Counted from the first letter of the stretch, positions 9,538 through 18,489 are shown. The stretch is 64,000 nucleotides of DNA from Chryseobacterium indoltheticum (GCF_003815915.1 NZ_CP033929.1:992001-1056000); one strand, 5' to 3'. Made by a program: numbers and translations. Notes: generated from the letters alone by a model not told the origin.

Positions 9538-10197
9538 ATGACAAAAATTCAATTGGTTACAAACACCATCATCAATCAGGGAGCTTTGCCTCTGTATTAC
9601 AATGCTGATGAAACGGTAACTTTAGAAATATTGAGATCACTTTACAAAGCAGGAATCCGTGCGGTAGAATACACCAGCCGTGGAGAAGCTGCGTTGAGTA
9701 ATTTCACAAAAATGGTAGAAGTTCGTAATGCCGAAATGCCTGAAATGCTTCTCGGAATCGGAACGATCAAAAATGTAAAACAAGCCGAAGAATATTACAA
9801 AGCAGGTGCTGATTTCTTTATCAGTCCGGGTTTTGTGGCGGAAGTTGCTGCATTTTTAATTCCTAAAGATTTGTTGTACAGTCCGGGTTGTATGACTCCG
9901 ACCGAAATCATTGCAGCTGAAACTGCTGGTGTAACTTTCATTAAATTATTCCCAGGGAATGCTTTGGGACCAGGATTTATGAGTGCCATCAAAGATGTTT
10001 TCCCGAATCTGAAATTTATGCCGACTGGAGGTGTTGATACTACAAAAGAAAGTATTGACAGCTGGTTCAAAGCAGGTGTTTCCGCAGTAGGAATGGGAAG
10101 CAAGCTGGTAAGCAAAGAATTGATGCTTGCGAAAGACTATGCAACGATAGAAAATGAAACCAAAAAAGTGCTGGATATCATTCAGACTTTAAAATAA
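9538..10197 (+). CDS. kdgA: KDPG aldolase (bifunctional KDPG/KHG aldolase type)
   Basis: 219 residues, normal for class I Eda-type aldolases. The Schiff-base lysine is Lys136 in FIKLFPGNALGPG. The catalytic glutamate is Glu44 in RAVEYTSRGE. The phosphate-binding MPTGGVD (161-167) is also present. It cleaves 2-keto-3-deoxy-6-phosphogluconate to pyruvate and glyceraldehyde-3-phosphate, the last step of the hexuronate pathway. exuT follows after 11 nt, so the two genes are probably one transcript. Confidence -1.
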   Translation: MTKIQLVTNTIINQGALPLYYNADETVTLEILRSLYKAGIRAVEYTSRGEAALSNFTKMVEVRNAEMPEMLLGIGTIKNVKQAEEYYKAGADFFISPGFVAEVAAFLIPKDLLYSPGCMTPTEIIAAETAGVTFIKLFPGNALGPGFMSAIKDVFPNLKFMPTGGVDTTKESIDSWFKAGVSAVGMGSKLVSKELMLAKDYATIENETKKVLDIIQTLK

Positions 10198-10208
10198 ATA
10201 AATTGACT

Positions 10209-11738
10209 ATGAGTTCAGTTAAATCTCTTAAGCCGACACAATATAGGTGGACAATATGTTTACTGTTATTTCTTGCGACCACAATCAATTATTTAGATCG
10301 TCAGGTTTTATCATTGACGTGGAAAGATTTTATCGCACCGGAATTTCACTGGAATAACAACGATTACGGAAACATCACCGCATTATTTTCTATATTTTAT
10401 GCAGTAGGAATGCTTTTCGCAGGAAAGTTCGTGGACTGGATGGATACCAAAAAAGGTTTCCTTTGGGCAATCGGAGTTTGGTCGATCGGTGCAGTGTTGC
10501 ACGCATTCTGCGGAATTGCAACTTCAGGAATTCTTACCGGGACTTGGACGGCTGGTTTTCACGGTTCTAAAGAATTGATCGGAACAGTTTCTAATACTGG
10601 TGCAATTATCAGTACAAGTGTAACGTTATTCATTTTTGCACGTTTCGTTTTGGCGATTGGTGAAGCAGGAAATTTCCCTGCAGCGATCAAAACCACAGCA
10701 GAATATTTTCCTAAAAAAGACAGAGCATTTTCTACAAGTATCTGGAACGCAGGAGCAACAGTTGGAGCTTTGGCAGCACCGCTAACAATTCCATTTATTG
10801 CAAAATCAATGGGTTGGGAATGGGCATTTATCATCATTGGTGCTTTAGGATTTGTATGGATGGGACTTTGGGTATTCGTTTACAAAAAGCCACATTTACA
10901 TAAGAGAGTTAACGAGCACGAATTAACGTATATCAATCAGGATCAGGATGATCTTCCGAATGAAGATACCTCAGTTCCGGAAAAAGTATTTACGTTTAAA
11001 GAATGTTTCAGCTACAGACAGACTTGGGCTTTTGCGTTCGGAAAGTTCATGACAGACGGTGTTTGGTGGTTCTTTTTATTCTGGACTCCGGCGTATTTAA
11101 GTTCAGTATACGGAATGGATTCCACAGAAAGTGCATTGCCTTTATTCGTACTATACATGATTACTTTACTATCCATCATCGGAGGATGGCTTCCAAAATA
11201 TTTTGTTGAAAAGAAAGGAATGAATGCCTATTCAGGAAGAATGAAAGCAATGTTAATTTTCGCATTTTTCCCACTGTTAGCACTTTTAGCACAACCTTTA
11301 GGAAAAGCAACTTATTGGATTCCGGTTTTAATTATCGGTATCGCAGGAGCAGCACATCAGGCTTGGTCAGCAAATATTTTTTCCACAGTAGGCGATATGT
11401 TCCCTAAAAAAGCCATTGCAACCATCACAGGAATTGGCGGAATGGCAGGCGGAATCGGATCGTTTATCATTAATAAATCTTCAGGATTATTATTCGATCA
11501 TGCGCACAAAGCTTGGTCAACCGTAAACGGAGTTCCTTTGTTAGAAAAATATCCCCAATACGTTAATGACCGTTTGCCGGATGGATTCTTTGAGCAATTG
11601 GAAAAGTCAGGCGCAGTAGTATCTGACGGAATTGATAAAGGATACATGATCATTTTCTCAGTTTGTGCAGTCGCTTACCTGATCGCATGGACAGTTATGA
11701 AAACATTGGTTCCGAAATATAAAGTGATTAGTAAATAA
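10209..11738 (+). CDS. exuT: Hexuronate transporter, MFS anion:cation symporter family (ExuT-like)
   Basis: About 509 residues with twelve predicted membrane segments. Typical ExuT-like features are TINYLDRQVLSLTW in the first helix, the GNFPAAIKTTAEYFPKKDRA loop in the N-half, and WSANIFSTVGDMFPKKAIATITGIGGMAGG in the C-half. The family imports galacturonate and glucuronate with protons. I chose ATG 10209 (MSSVKSL) over the in-frame TTG at 10203 because the ATG keeps a normal spacing from the kdgA stop. It sits between the aldolase and tagaturonate reductase genes, which fits hexuronate import. Confidence -1.
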   Translation: MSSVKSLKPTQYRWTICLLLFLATTINYLDRQVLSLTWKDFIAPEFHWNNNDYGNITALFSIFYAVGMLFAGKFVDWMDTKKGFLWAIGVWSIGAVLHAFCGIATSGILTGTWTAGFHGSKELIGTVSNTGAIISTSVTLFIFARFVLAIGEAGNFPAAIKTTAEYFPKKDRAFSTSIWNAGATVGALAAPLTIPFIAKSMGWEWAFIIIGALGFVWMGLWVFVYKKPHLHKRVNEHELTYINQDQDDLPNEDTSVPEKVFTFKECFSYRQTWAFAFGKFMTDGVWWFFLFWTPAYLSSVYGMDSTESALPLFVLYMITLLSIIGGWLPKYFVEKKGMNAYSGRMKAMLIFAFFPLLALLAQPLGKATYWIPVLIIGIAGAAHQAWSANIFSTVGDMFPKKAIATITGIGGMAGGIGSFIINKSSGLLFDHAHKAWSTVNGVPLLEKYPQYVNDRLPDGFFEQLEKSGAVVSDGIDKGYMIIFSVCAVAYLIAWTVMKTLVPKYKVISK

Positions 11739-11798
11739 AATTTTCAAGGCATTTTTTCACCCTTTAGGGTCGGGGTAAAGAAAAATGCCTTGAAAATT
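11737..11798. repeat. Hairpin with conserved CCCTTTAGGGTCGGGG core, copy 2
   Basis: AAAATTTTCAAGGCATTTTT pairs with AAAAATGCCTTGAAAATTT around the core CCCTTTAGGGTCGGGG at 11760-11775. The stem is nearly perfect over about 19 bp. It lies directly after the exuT stop, so it may also act as a transcription or mRNA-stability boundary. Confidence -1.
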
Positions 11799-11852
11799 TC
11801 ATCAAAATTAGCTCCCTTTAGGGTCGGGGGAAATTAATTTTGATGAAATTTT
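11795..11852. repeat. Hairpin with conserved CCCTTTAGGGTCGGGG core, copy 3
   Basis: AAATTTCATCAAAATTA pairs with TAATTTTGATGAAATTT around CTCCCTTTAGGGTCGGGG. It abuts copy 2 and shares its outer AAATTT. The core is the same as in copy 2 while the stem sequence is completely different. Confidence -1.
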
Positions 11853-11955
11853 AAGCAGACTCTTAATAGTCCAAATATAACTTTGCGGACTTTGCGTTTA
11901 AAAAAGCATTAAGATTTAGCAGAATTAAAAACACAATTTAATTCAAATTAGAAAA

Positions 11956-13419
11956 ATGGAAAATCAGACAAAACAGAAATTAAACCGTCAAAACAGCGGT
12001 ATAGATACAAAATTACCAATCAAAATTGTACAGTTCGGTGGAGGAAACTTCATGCGTGGATTTACAGATTATGTGATTGATAAATTAAATAAAGAAGCAG
12101 ATTTCAACGCAGGAATTGTCAACATTCAGCCTACTCCAAACGGTTCGGTTCACAAGCTTGAAGAGCAGGGGAATTTATATACTTTATTTTCCAGAGGAAT
12201 TAAAAAAGGAGAAATCATCGATGAAAAATGCGTGATTTCGGCTATTCAGAAGTCGATTAATCCTTATACAGATTACAACAGCTTTTTGGATTTGGCAAGA
12301 GAAGAAGAACTTGAATTTGTCTTTTCAAATACAACCGAAACCGGAATCGCTTACGACGAAACAGAAAATACCTATGAAGGTCCGCACAAAAATTTCCCAG
12401 CGAAAGTAGCGGTTTTACTTTACGAAAGATATAAGCATTTCAATGGTGCGACAAATAAAGGTTTAAGAATTATTCCTTGCGAACTGATCGAAGAAAATGC
12501 GATTGTTTTAAAAGGTATTATTTTAAAATATGCCCAACTTTGGAATTTAGAACAGGGTTTTGCAGAATGGGTTGAAAACAGCAATCACTTCCACAATACT
12601 TTGGTCGACAGAATCGTTCCGGGTTACCCGAAAGATGATGCTGCGACGTACGAAGACCAATTGGATTATGAAGATCCGATGATGGTGGTTTCTGAAACAT
12701 TCCTTTTGTGGGTGATTCAGGGAGGTGAAGATTTAAAACAGAGAATTCCTTTCGATCAGATCAACGAACAGATTTTGGTGGTGGATGATATTCAGCCATA
12801 CCGTTTGAGAAAAGTAAGAATTCTGAATGGCGGACATACTTTGATGTTGGCTCCGGCAATTTTAGCAGGAAAAGAAATCGTAAAAGAAGCTATCGACGAC
12901 CAGTTTATCGGAACTTTTTTAAGTGATTCGATTTTTAATGAAGTCAATCAAACTTTAGGTTTAGACGAAGCTGAATTAAAAGATTTTTCAGAAGAAGTAT
13001 TTGACAGATTTAGAAATCCTTTCATCAAACACCATTTGGCGAGTATTGCTTTATATTTTGTTTCTAAATTTAAAGTAAGAGTCGTTCCGAGTTTGTTGAC
13101 GTATGTTGAAAGAAATAATAAACTTCCGTTGAACCTGACGTTCTCTCTGGCAAGTTTAATCAGATTCTATCAGGGAAGTTTTGGTGAAAAATCTCTTCCT
13201 TTGAATGATGAAGAAGCGATCGTAAACAGATTCAAAGAAATCTGGAAAAACGAAGATTACGAAATAGTTTCAGAACAGGCATTAAGCGAAAAACTGTTTT
13301 GGGATACAGACCTGACACAGGTTGAAGGCCTGAAAGCCGCAGTAGCAAAAGCATTGTACGAAATCGACCACAATGATATGGAAACTGCTTACAAAAATTT
13401 CATTCAATTTTATTCTTAA
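11956..13419 (+). CDS. uxaB: Tagaturonate reductase (mannitol dehydrogenase family)
   Basis: 487 residues. The N-terminal Rossmann segment is IKIVQFGGGNFMRGF, the GGGNFxRG form of mannitol dehydrogenase/UxaB proteins. The C-terminal catalytic region contains RLRKVRILNGGHT with the conserved lysine and histidine. UxaB reduces tagaturonate, made by UxaC, to altronate with NADH. The next gene, uxaA, starts 4 nt after its stop. Fructuronate or mannitol as substrates cannot be excluded from sequence alone, but pairing with uxaA favours tagaturonate. Confidence -1.
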   Translation: MENQTKQKLNRQNSGIDTKLPIKIVQFGGGNFMRGFTDYVIDKLNKEADFNAGIVNIQPTPNGSVHKLEEQGNLYTLFSRGIKKGEIIDEKCVISAIQKSINPYTDYNSFLDLAREEELEFVFSNTTETGIAYDETENTYEGPHKNFPAKVAVLLYERYKHFNGATNKGLRIIPCELIEENAIVLKGIILKYAQLWNLEQGFAEWVENSNHFHNTLVDRIVPGYPKDDAATYEDQLDYEDPMMVVSETFLLWVIQGGEDLKQRIPFDQINEQILVVDDIQPYRLRKVRILNGGHTLMLAPAILAGKEIVKEAIDDQFIGTFLSDSIFNEVNQTLGLDEAELKDFSEEVFDRFRNPFIKHHLASIALYFVSKFKVRVVPSLLTYVERNNKLPLNLTFSLASLIRFYQGSFGEKSLPLNDEEAIVNRFKEIWKNEDYEIVSEQALSEKLFWDTDLTQVEGLKAAVAKALYEIDHNDMETAYKNFIQFYS

Positions 13420-13423
13420 AATC

Positions 13424-15040
13424 ATGCAAAAGAAAGTACTGAAAGTAAATCCCAAAGACAACGTTATTGTAGCGTTGATGGATTTGCCTGCCGGAGAATC
13501 GGTGCACTTAGACGGTACAGATTATACGATTCTTAAAGATATTAAAGCAAAACATAAATTCGCTGCCGTAGATTTTGAGGATGGTGACCATATCTTGATG
13601 TATGGCGTAATCGTTGGAAAAGCCAATCAATCCATCAAACAAGGCGAAGTCATTACTACCGAAAATGTAAAACACCAAAGTGCAAAAGTAGTCGGGAAAA
13701 CCGAAACTTTGGGCTGGACTCCACCCAATGTAGACAAATGGAAAGACCGTACTTTCAACGGATATCACCGTGAAGACGGACAAGTAGGAACAGAAAACGT
13801 TTGGTTATTTTTCCCATTGGTATTCTGCGAAAACAAAAATATTGAAACACTAAAAGATATTTTTGAAAAAGAATTACTTCATGACAAAGCCAGCAAACAT
13901 CAATTATTGTTACGGTCATTATTAAATGGTGGAACGACTGATATTGTTGAGGAAGAAAAAGAAGAGGATACAAGAATATTTAAAAATATCGACGTAAGAT
14001 TCATCACACATCAAGGTGGTTGTGGCGGAATTCGTCAGGATGCTGAAGCATTGGGAAGATTGTTCGCAGGTTATGTCAACAATCCAAATGTTGCAGGAGC
14101 TACGGTTCTCAGTTTAGGTTGTCAGAATCTTCAGGTGCAGATTTTCATGGATTCACTGCATGCATTGGCTCCAAATAATAAAAAACCGATTGTCGTTTAC
14201 GAGCAGCAAAAATCGGGTACCATCGATGAAATGCTGACCGGCGTTATCAAAGATTCTTATGAAGGCATTAAAAAAGCCAACGAAATAGAAAGAAAACCAG
14301 CCTCGATCACTAAACTGAACATTGGTTTGGAATGTGGTGGCTCAGACGGTTTCTCAGGAATTTCTGCGAACCCTGTTTTAGGGGAGGTCTCAGATATTAT
14401 GGCGGCAGTGGGCGGAACAACCATGCTGGCCGAATTCCCGGAATTATGTGGAGTAGAGCAGGAGCTGGTCAATCGTTGCATCAACGATGAAGACGGTGTA
14501 AAGTTCCTGAAACTGATGAAAGATTTTGAAGCTTCTGTGGTTGCGGCAGGATCAGGATTTGATATGAATCCGTCTCCCGGAAATATCAAGGATGGTTTAA
14601 TTACCGATGCCATGAAATCTGCAGGAGCATCCAAAAAAGGTGGAGCTGCCCCAATTGTGGAAGTTCTTGATTTTACAGAATACGCCACAAAACCAGGTCT
14701 GAATTTATTGTGTACTCCCGGAAATGATGCCGAATGTACAACGGCTTTAGTAGGTTCAGGTGCAACCGTAGTTCTTTTCACTACAGGTCTTGGAACTCCG
14801 ATGGGAAATCCTATTACGCCTGTTGTGAAGATTTCGTCGAATACGGTTTTGGCAGAAAAAATGTCAGACATTATTGATTTTAATGCAGGTACCGTAATCA
14901 GCGGAGAAAAAACAATTCCCGAAGCGGCAGACGAACTTCTGGAACTCATCATCAACGTAGCCAGCGGCGAAGTAAAAACCAAAGCGGACGTTCTTAATCA
15001 GAATGATTTCATTCCATGGAGACGAGGAGTCTCTCTGTAA
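13424..15040 (+). CDS. uxaA: Altronate dehydratase (UxaA)
   Basis: 538 residues from the ATG at 13424 (MQKKVLKVNPKDN). An upstream ATG at 13373 lies inside uxaB and would add 17 unlikely residues. An N-terminal SAF domain (about 1-90) precedes the large galactarate/altronate dehydratase domain, which contains HQGGCGGIRQDAEALG, LECGGSDGFSGISANP and CTPGNDAECTTALVGSG. Several conserved cysteines suit the Fe2+-dependent family. It dehydrates altronate to KDG, joining the KduD product at KdgK. It overlaps no neighbour and ends the uronate operon at a hairpin terminator. Confidence -1.
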   Translation: MQKKVLKVNPKDNVIVALMDLPAGESVHLDGTDYTILKDIKAKHKFAAVDFEDGDHILMYGVIVGKANQSIKQGEVITTENVKHQSAKVVGKTETLGWTPPNVDKWKDRTFNGYHREDGQVGTENVWLFFPLVFCENKNIETLKDIFEKELLHDKASKHQLLLRSLLNGGTTDIVEEEKEEDTRIFKNIDVRFITHQGGCGGIRQDAEALGRLFAGYVNNPNVAGATVLSLGCQNLQVQIFMDSLHALAPNNKKPIVVYEQQKSGTIDEMLTGVIKDSYEGIKKANEIERKPASITKLNIGLECGGSDGFSGISANPVLGEVSDIMAAVGGTTMLAEFPELCGVEQELVNRCINDEDGVKFLKLMKDFEASVVAAGSGFDMNPSPGNIKDGLITDAMKSAGASKKGGAAPIVEVLDFTEYATKPGLNLLCTPGNDAECTTALVGSGATVVLFTTGLGTPMGNPITPVVKISSNTVLAEKMSDIIDFNAGTVISGEKTIPEAADELLELIINVASGEVKTKADVLNQNDFIPWRRGVSL

Positions 15041-15068
15041 TGGGTTAATTATATTAAATATTAGGGTT

Positions 15069-15109
15069 GAAAATGCTTTCTACATCGTGTAGGGAGCATT
15101 TTCTTTTTT
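15069..15109 (+). terminator. Rho-independent terminator after uxaA
   Basis: GAAAATGCTTTCTACA pairs with TGTAGGGAGCATTTTC, followed by TTTTTT. It lies 28 bp after the uxaA stop. Confidence -1.
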
Positions 15110-15169
15110 GTATTGATATTGAGGATTACCAAGACAGTGCTGTAAATTGTATTTGTTTAGCAATCTAAT

Positions 15170-16192
15170 TCAATCTAATTCAATTTCATTACTAATAAAA
15201 TAGTGAACAAGCATGTTGGAAATTTCTCTATTCGTTTTTTCGGAAATATTATTGTCTTCGCTAAATTGGTTCAATTTATGCCAATTAAATTCTACGAATT
15301 GCCAAGCTTCCTTTATATCAAATTCCACAGAAAACTGATTATTTTCAGCTATGTTTTTATCAATTTTATCAAGATGACAAAAAAAAGCTGTGTTCATAAA
15401 TCCTCCCAAATTATCCATGGCCATTAAATATGGCCAACAATTTGACAAACTATAAAGTTCCTTTATCCATGCCTTGACTTCTGGAATTTCAAATAATTCA
15501 CGGCTATCCGATTCATAATCATCTATACTTATATCAACTCGATTTTTTGTATGAATAAGTAATTCTGGTGTAGCTTGAATTCTTTCTAAACCATCTAGTA
15601 CAAATTGATATCTTTTTTCTAGAACTTCACTTTTTGGCACTTGAAAAAGAATTCTATTATGTTTTTTTAATAAATCATTAATTCGCCATTCTTCTTCAAG
15701 CTGTGATGAGTAATCAGTAATTGGTCCAATGTAACTCAACAATAATTCTTTTGCTTTTTCATCTAATATTTTGTTTTCGGGAATAGTCATCTTCCAAGAG
15801 CTTTTTGCTCTATCTGTTTTAGTAGAATCAAACAAATCCCATACAATTATTTTTGATAATGGGTCTATCAAAATAATTATTATTGGTAATGAATAATTTA
15901 AATAGTAATTTAAATGCTTATTATCACCTCTAAAAATGTAACCGATTTCGTTCTTTTCGCTAAAAAAGCTTACTCCAGTTTTTAATTGAAAAGCAATAGA
16001 TTTTCCCGTAACCTTTCCTTCATCGGTAATAATATCTATATGTCCATCAATTCCAAAATCATCTTCAAGATGAGTTTCTCTAAATAGCCAATTTAATTTG
16101 TTTTCAATTATATCTTTTAAAATAGTAATTCCTTTACGACCAGTTATTCTTGAAGTACTTATTTTAGGGAAATTCGAATCTTCTAAACTCAT
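15170..16192 (-). CDS. DUF4365 domain-containing protein
   Basis: 340 residues. The N-terminal half (about 15-150) matches the DUF4365 pattern: RKGITILKDIIENKLNWLFRE, then EDDFGIDGHIDII and GKSIAFQLKTG. The D...(D)GxID...QxK arrangement resembles the PD-(D/E)xK nuclease fold proposed for such domains. The C-terminal 180 residues are alpha-helical and unrecognised. No signal peptide or membrane segment is visible. It stands alone among repeats on the strand opposite the uronate genes, as expected for an accessory or horizontally acquired gene. A defence role is possible, but nothing next to it supports that. Confidence -1.
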   Translation of the reverse strand: MSLEDSNFPKISTSRITGRKGITILKDIIENKLNWLFRETHLEDDFGIDGHIDIITDEGKVTGKSIAFQLKTGVSFFSEKNEIGYIFRGDNKHLNYYLNYSLPIIIILIDPLSKIIVWDLFDSTKTDRAKSSWKMTIPENKILDEKAKELLLSYIGPITDYSSQLEEEWRINDLLKKHNRILFQVPKSEVLEKRYQFVLDGLERIQATPELLIHTKNRVDISIDDYESDSRELFEIPEVKAWIKELYSLSNCWPYLMAMDNLGGFMNTAFFCHLDKIDKNIAENNQFSVEFDIKEAWQFVEFNWHKLNQFSEDNNISEKTNREISNMLVHYFISNEIELD

Positions 16193-16585
16193 TGAAATAG
16201 TGTTAAAATATTACATGTAATATCTGGCTTTACGCAATGCGTCAATCCAAACTATAATTCCTTAAAAATAATTAAATAAAAAATGAACAGCAAATTTTAA
16301 TTCTTACAAATAAATCAATTTCTACAATTCTGCGAAAACAAACCACCCCGTCAAAAATTCTTTCGAATTTTCGCCACCCCTCCGGAGGAGGGGAATTTTT
16401 CAGGTGTAGTCGTTTGTTAAAAATTTGAGATTCATTTTTCTAAATGTGGATAACCCTTCCAAGTTTATGCCTCATACAATTCCCCTCCCTTGGAGGGGTG
16501 GATTTTTTCGTAGAAAAAAGACGGGGTGGTTAAAACAGCCTACAAGCAATACAACAATTCCTATACGCATTCCACGAAAACAAAA
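16193..16585. repeat. Repeat-rich intergenic stretch with an inverted pair of REP-like elements
   Basis: No gene is supported. Element A (16341-16400) begins AACCACCCCGTCAAAAATTC and ends CCCCTCCGGAGGAGGGG. Element B (16479-16534) is the same element in the opposite orientation, beginning CCCCTCCCTTGGAGGGGTGG and ending ACGGGGTGGTT. Together they form a large imperfect inverted repeat. Related copies lie at 17674-17729 and 17770-17830. Confidence -1.
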
Positions 16586-16589
16586 ACCC

Positions 16590-17000
16590 ATCCCTCCATG
16601 TCCCCAACCCTAACAGACACGTCCAAAACCTATCCCGCCACGTTCCGAATAAATCCCGATACGTTCTGTAAAGGTTCCGATACGTTCTACAACCTATCCC
16701 GATACGTTCATTAGAAGTCCGGCGGGGTTACCGGTGCCTCCGATAGGGTTCCCAATACATTCATACACGGTATATAACCTATCCCGACAGGTAAAATATA
16801 TGTGCGGATAGGTAAAAGACCCTTCCCGACTTATCTACAACGTATCCCGAGGAGTCAACAACCTCTTCCTACCATCAAATAACGTCTCCTGATGGCTGAA
16901 AGACGTATCCAAAGCTATCCGAGACGTATCGGAAGAAGTATAGAACGTCTCCGGAGTATTTAACAACGTATCGAACCCATTTAAAAACGAATTGAAAGCA
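16590..17000. repeat. Degenerate 21-bp-period tandem array (array 1)
   Basis: About 19 units. In the right half an ACG/ACC anchor recurs exactly every 21 bp at 16819, 16840, 16861, 16882, 16903, 16924, 16945, 16966 and 16987. In the left half a CGTT-like anchor recurs at 16620, 16641, 16662 and 16683, then slips to 22 bp (16705). Units resemble ACCTATCCCGATACGTTC and ACGTATCGGAAGAAGTATAG. Sequence divergence between units is high while spacing is kept. Parts of the reverse strand read as heptads of the RTYRDLF kind, but frames are interrupted. The array lies beyond the terminator of the 17049-17537 gene. Confidence -1.
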
Positions 17001-17033
17001 TAAAAATACCCCTCCGTATAATTGAAGGGGTAG
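17001..17033 (-). terminator. Hairpin terminator after the 17049-17537 gene
   Basis: TACCCCT (17007-17013) pairs with AGGGGTA (17026-17032). Read on the minus strand it is followed by TTTTTA, just after the gene's stop codon. Confidence -1.
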
Positions 17034-17048
17034 TTAGTTATCGTTGTT

Positions 17049-17537
17049 TTACTTTTTCTCCTCGGTTGGGGCTGTAGAGACTGAATTTTTCACAAAGAAC
17101 TGTTTCAGGTCTTTGTACTTGTCTTCAAATCCCGATGATGCTGTACCTGCTTTGTAAGTGGTGTATGAATAATCAACCAATGCCGACTGATAATTGTCGT
17201 AGTCATATAGCGTTTTTGCATTATTCAGTCTCGTAATCAGGCTTTCAAGTCTGCTGATCATTCCCTCCATATTATTTCGGGAGCTGTGATCTTTGTTGAA
17301 TTCGTCCCAATCTACTTCGGGAGAACTCAGGTTAGACTGGCTCTGATTGTAGTCGTAGACTTTGTTTACAAACAGTTTGTTTTGTTCATTGATGCTTCCG
17401 TAACGCCTGCGGTCTTCAGGTGAAAGATTGACTGTTATTTCAGCAAGAGCTGTTTCCAATGCCGCGATGGCATCCTGTGCGGCAGTGATCTTTGCACTGC
17501 TCAAATGCGTGGAGTTCAAATTTGTTAATCCCATCAT
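17049..17537 (-). CDS. Conserved hypothetical helical protein
   Basis: 162 residues with no signal peptide and no membrane segment. The N-terminus MMGLTNLNSTHL is followed by a helical stretch (AAQDAIAALETALAEI), the motif LSPEDRRRYGSINEQNKLFVNKVYDY around residue 40-65, a second helix pair (MEGMISRLESLITRLNNAKTL) and a C-terminal FEDKYKDLKQFF. It resembles a recurrent class of small cytoplasmic helical proteins in Bacteroidetes for which I know no function. It lies inside the repeat patch, with the 21-bp array directly beyond its terminator. The second Met could be the start instead. Confidence -1.
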   Translation of the reverse strand: MMGLTNLNSTHLSSAKITAAQDAIAALETALAEITVNLSPEDRRRYGSINEQNKLFVNKVYDYNQSQSNLSSPEVDWDEFNKDHSSRNNMEGMISRLESLITRLNNAKTLYDYDNYQSALVDYSYTTYKAGTASSGFEDKYKDLKQFFVKNSVSTAPTEEKK

Positions 17538-17972
17538 TTTTGATTTTAAAGGTTAATACTATGTATATAAAATCGTGTGTTTTTATTTTGAGGAATAACT
17601 AAGGTAGGAAAAAAAATAAAACGAAAAGAAAAATTTTGAATGCCTGAAATAACACCAATTTTATTCACCGGGAAATTCCCTTCCCTCAGAGAGGTGGATT
17701 TTTCCGAAAGGTAAGAGATGGGGTGGTTAAAATACTTACAATAGAATTTTCCATCTACTGGTGAAAACAAACCACCCCCGTCAAAAATTCTTTTCGAATT
17801 TTCGCCACCCCTCCAGAGGAGGGGAATTTTTAATATTTCGTTTATTTCTATTGTTTGAATTTGTAGAACTTTTGATTTAATAGCAAGGTAAAATTAAAGC
17901 TGAGATTCTTCCTTCGTCAGAATGACAAAGTGTCTGTAAAGGGAATGCTGACAAATATTTTATGCGCTTAAA

Positions 17973-18181
17973 AAAACGACATAGGAAATGAAAGCGTTAA
18001 GAAAAATAATTTCTGTGAGCGTTAAGAAAATTCTTCTGTTCGAAACGCGAGACAAATTAAGAACCGAAGAAACAATTATGAATTCGCGCAAGTTTTAGAA
18101 TTTTTAGAGAACAGAATTCATTTTTAGTCTTTCAGTTCCAAGTCTTGAACTTTTGTTTCTTTTGTTTTAAGACAAAAGAAA
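17973..18181. repeat. Direct repeat of ~207 bp, copy 1
   Basis: Starts AAAACGACATAGGAAATGAA and ends TTTTAAGACAAAAGAAA. It matches 18281-18487 almost throughout, with scattered substitutions and a few small indels. Both copies carry GCGAGAC, GAATTCGCGCAAG and the CTTTTGTTTTAAGACAAAAG palindrome. Confidence -1.
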
Positions 18182-18280
18182 TTTAAAAAATAAACTACTA
18201 TCCAATCTTATTATACCCTAAGAATTCATTGCAATTATACAAAATAGAGAGATGACGAAGATGTTGTTTAATTAACTGTA

Positions 18281-18487
18281 AAAACGACATAGGAAATGAA
18301 AGTGTTAAGAAAATGATTTCTGTGAACGTTAAGAAAATTCTTCTGTTCGAAGCGCGAGACGAATTAAGAACCGAAGAAACAATTATGAATTCGCGCAAGT
18401 TTTAGAATTTTTAGAGACAGAATTCATTTTTAGTCTTTCAATTCCAAGTCTTGAATTTTTGTTTCTTTTGTTTTAAGACAAAAGAAA
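18281..18487. repeat. Direct repeat of ~207 bp, copy 2
   Basis: Near-identical to 17973-18181 and separated from it by about 100 bp of unrelated AT-rich sequence. It ends at the stop of the LacI-family gene, so its terminal TTTTAAGACAAAAG palindrome may serve as that gene's 3' end. Confidence -1.
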
Positions 18488-18489
18488 AT

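Larger units (their letters stand above)
17538..18489. repeat. Repeat patch upstream of the LacI gene
   Basis: No ORF is convincing. It contains the second inverted pair of REP-like elements (17674-17729 and 17770-17830) and a direct repeat of about 207 bp (17973-18181 and 18281-18487). Short ORFs across it follow the repeats and are not supported as genes. Confidence -1.

Noticed and set aside
13373..13423. Upstream start for uxaA
   Set aside because: It lies within uxaB and adds residues unlike the family. ATG 13424 gives the normal SAF-domain start.
14257..14982. Long minus-strand ORF (241 codons) inside uxaA
   Set aside because: It is a shadow of the well-supported uxaA frame, with Pro/Ser-rich low-information composition.
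16425..16714. Two overlapping short plus-strand ORFs
   Set aside because: They run through the REP-like element and into the 21-bp array and show no protein-like composition.
16590..17000. CRISPR array
   Set aside because: The units are diverged with constant period and no repeat/spacer alternation, no leader, and no cas genes in the window. The same applies to the arrays at 35060 and 59224.
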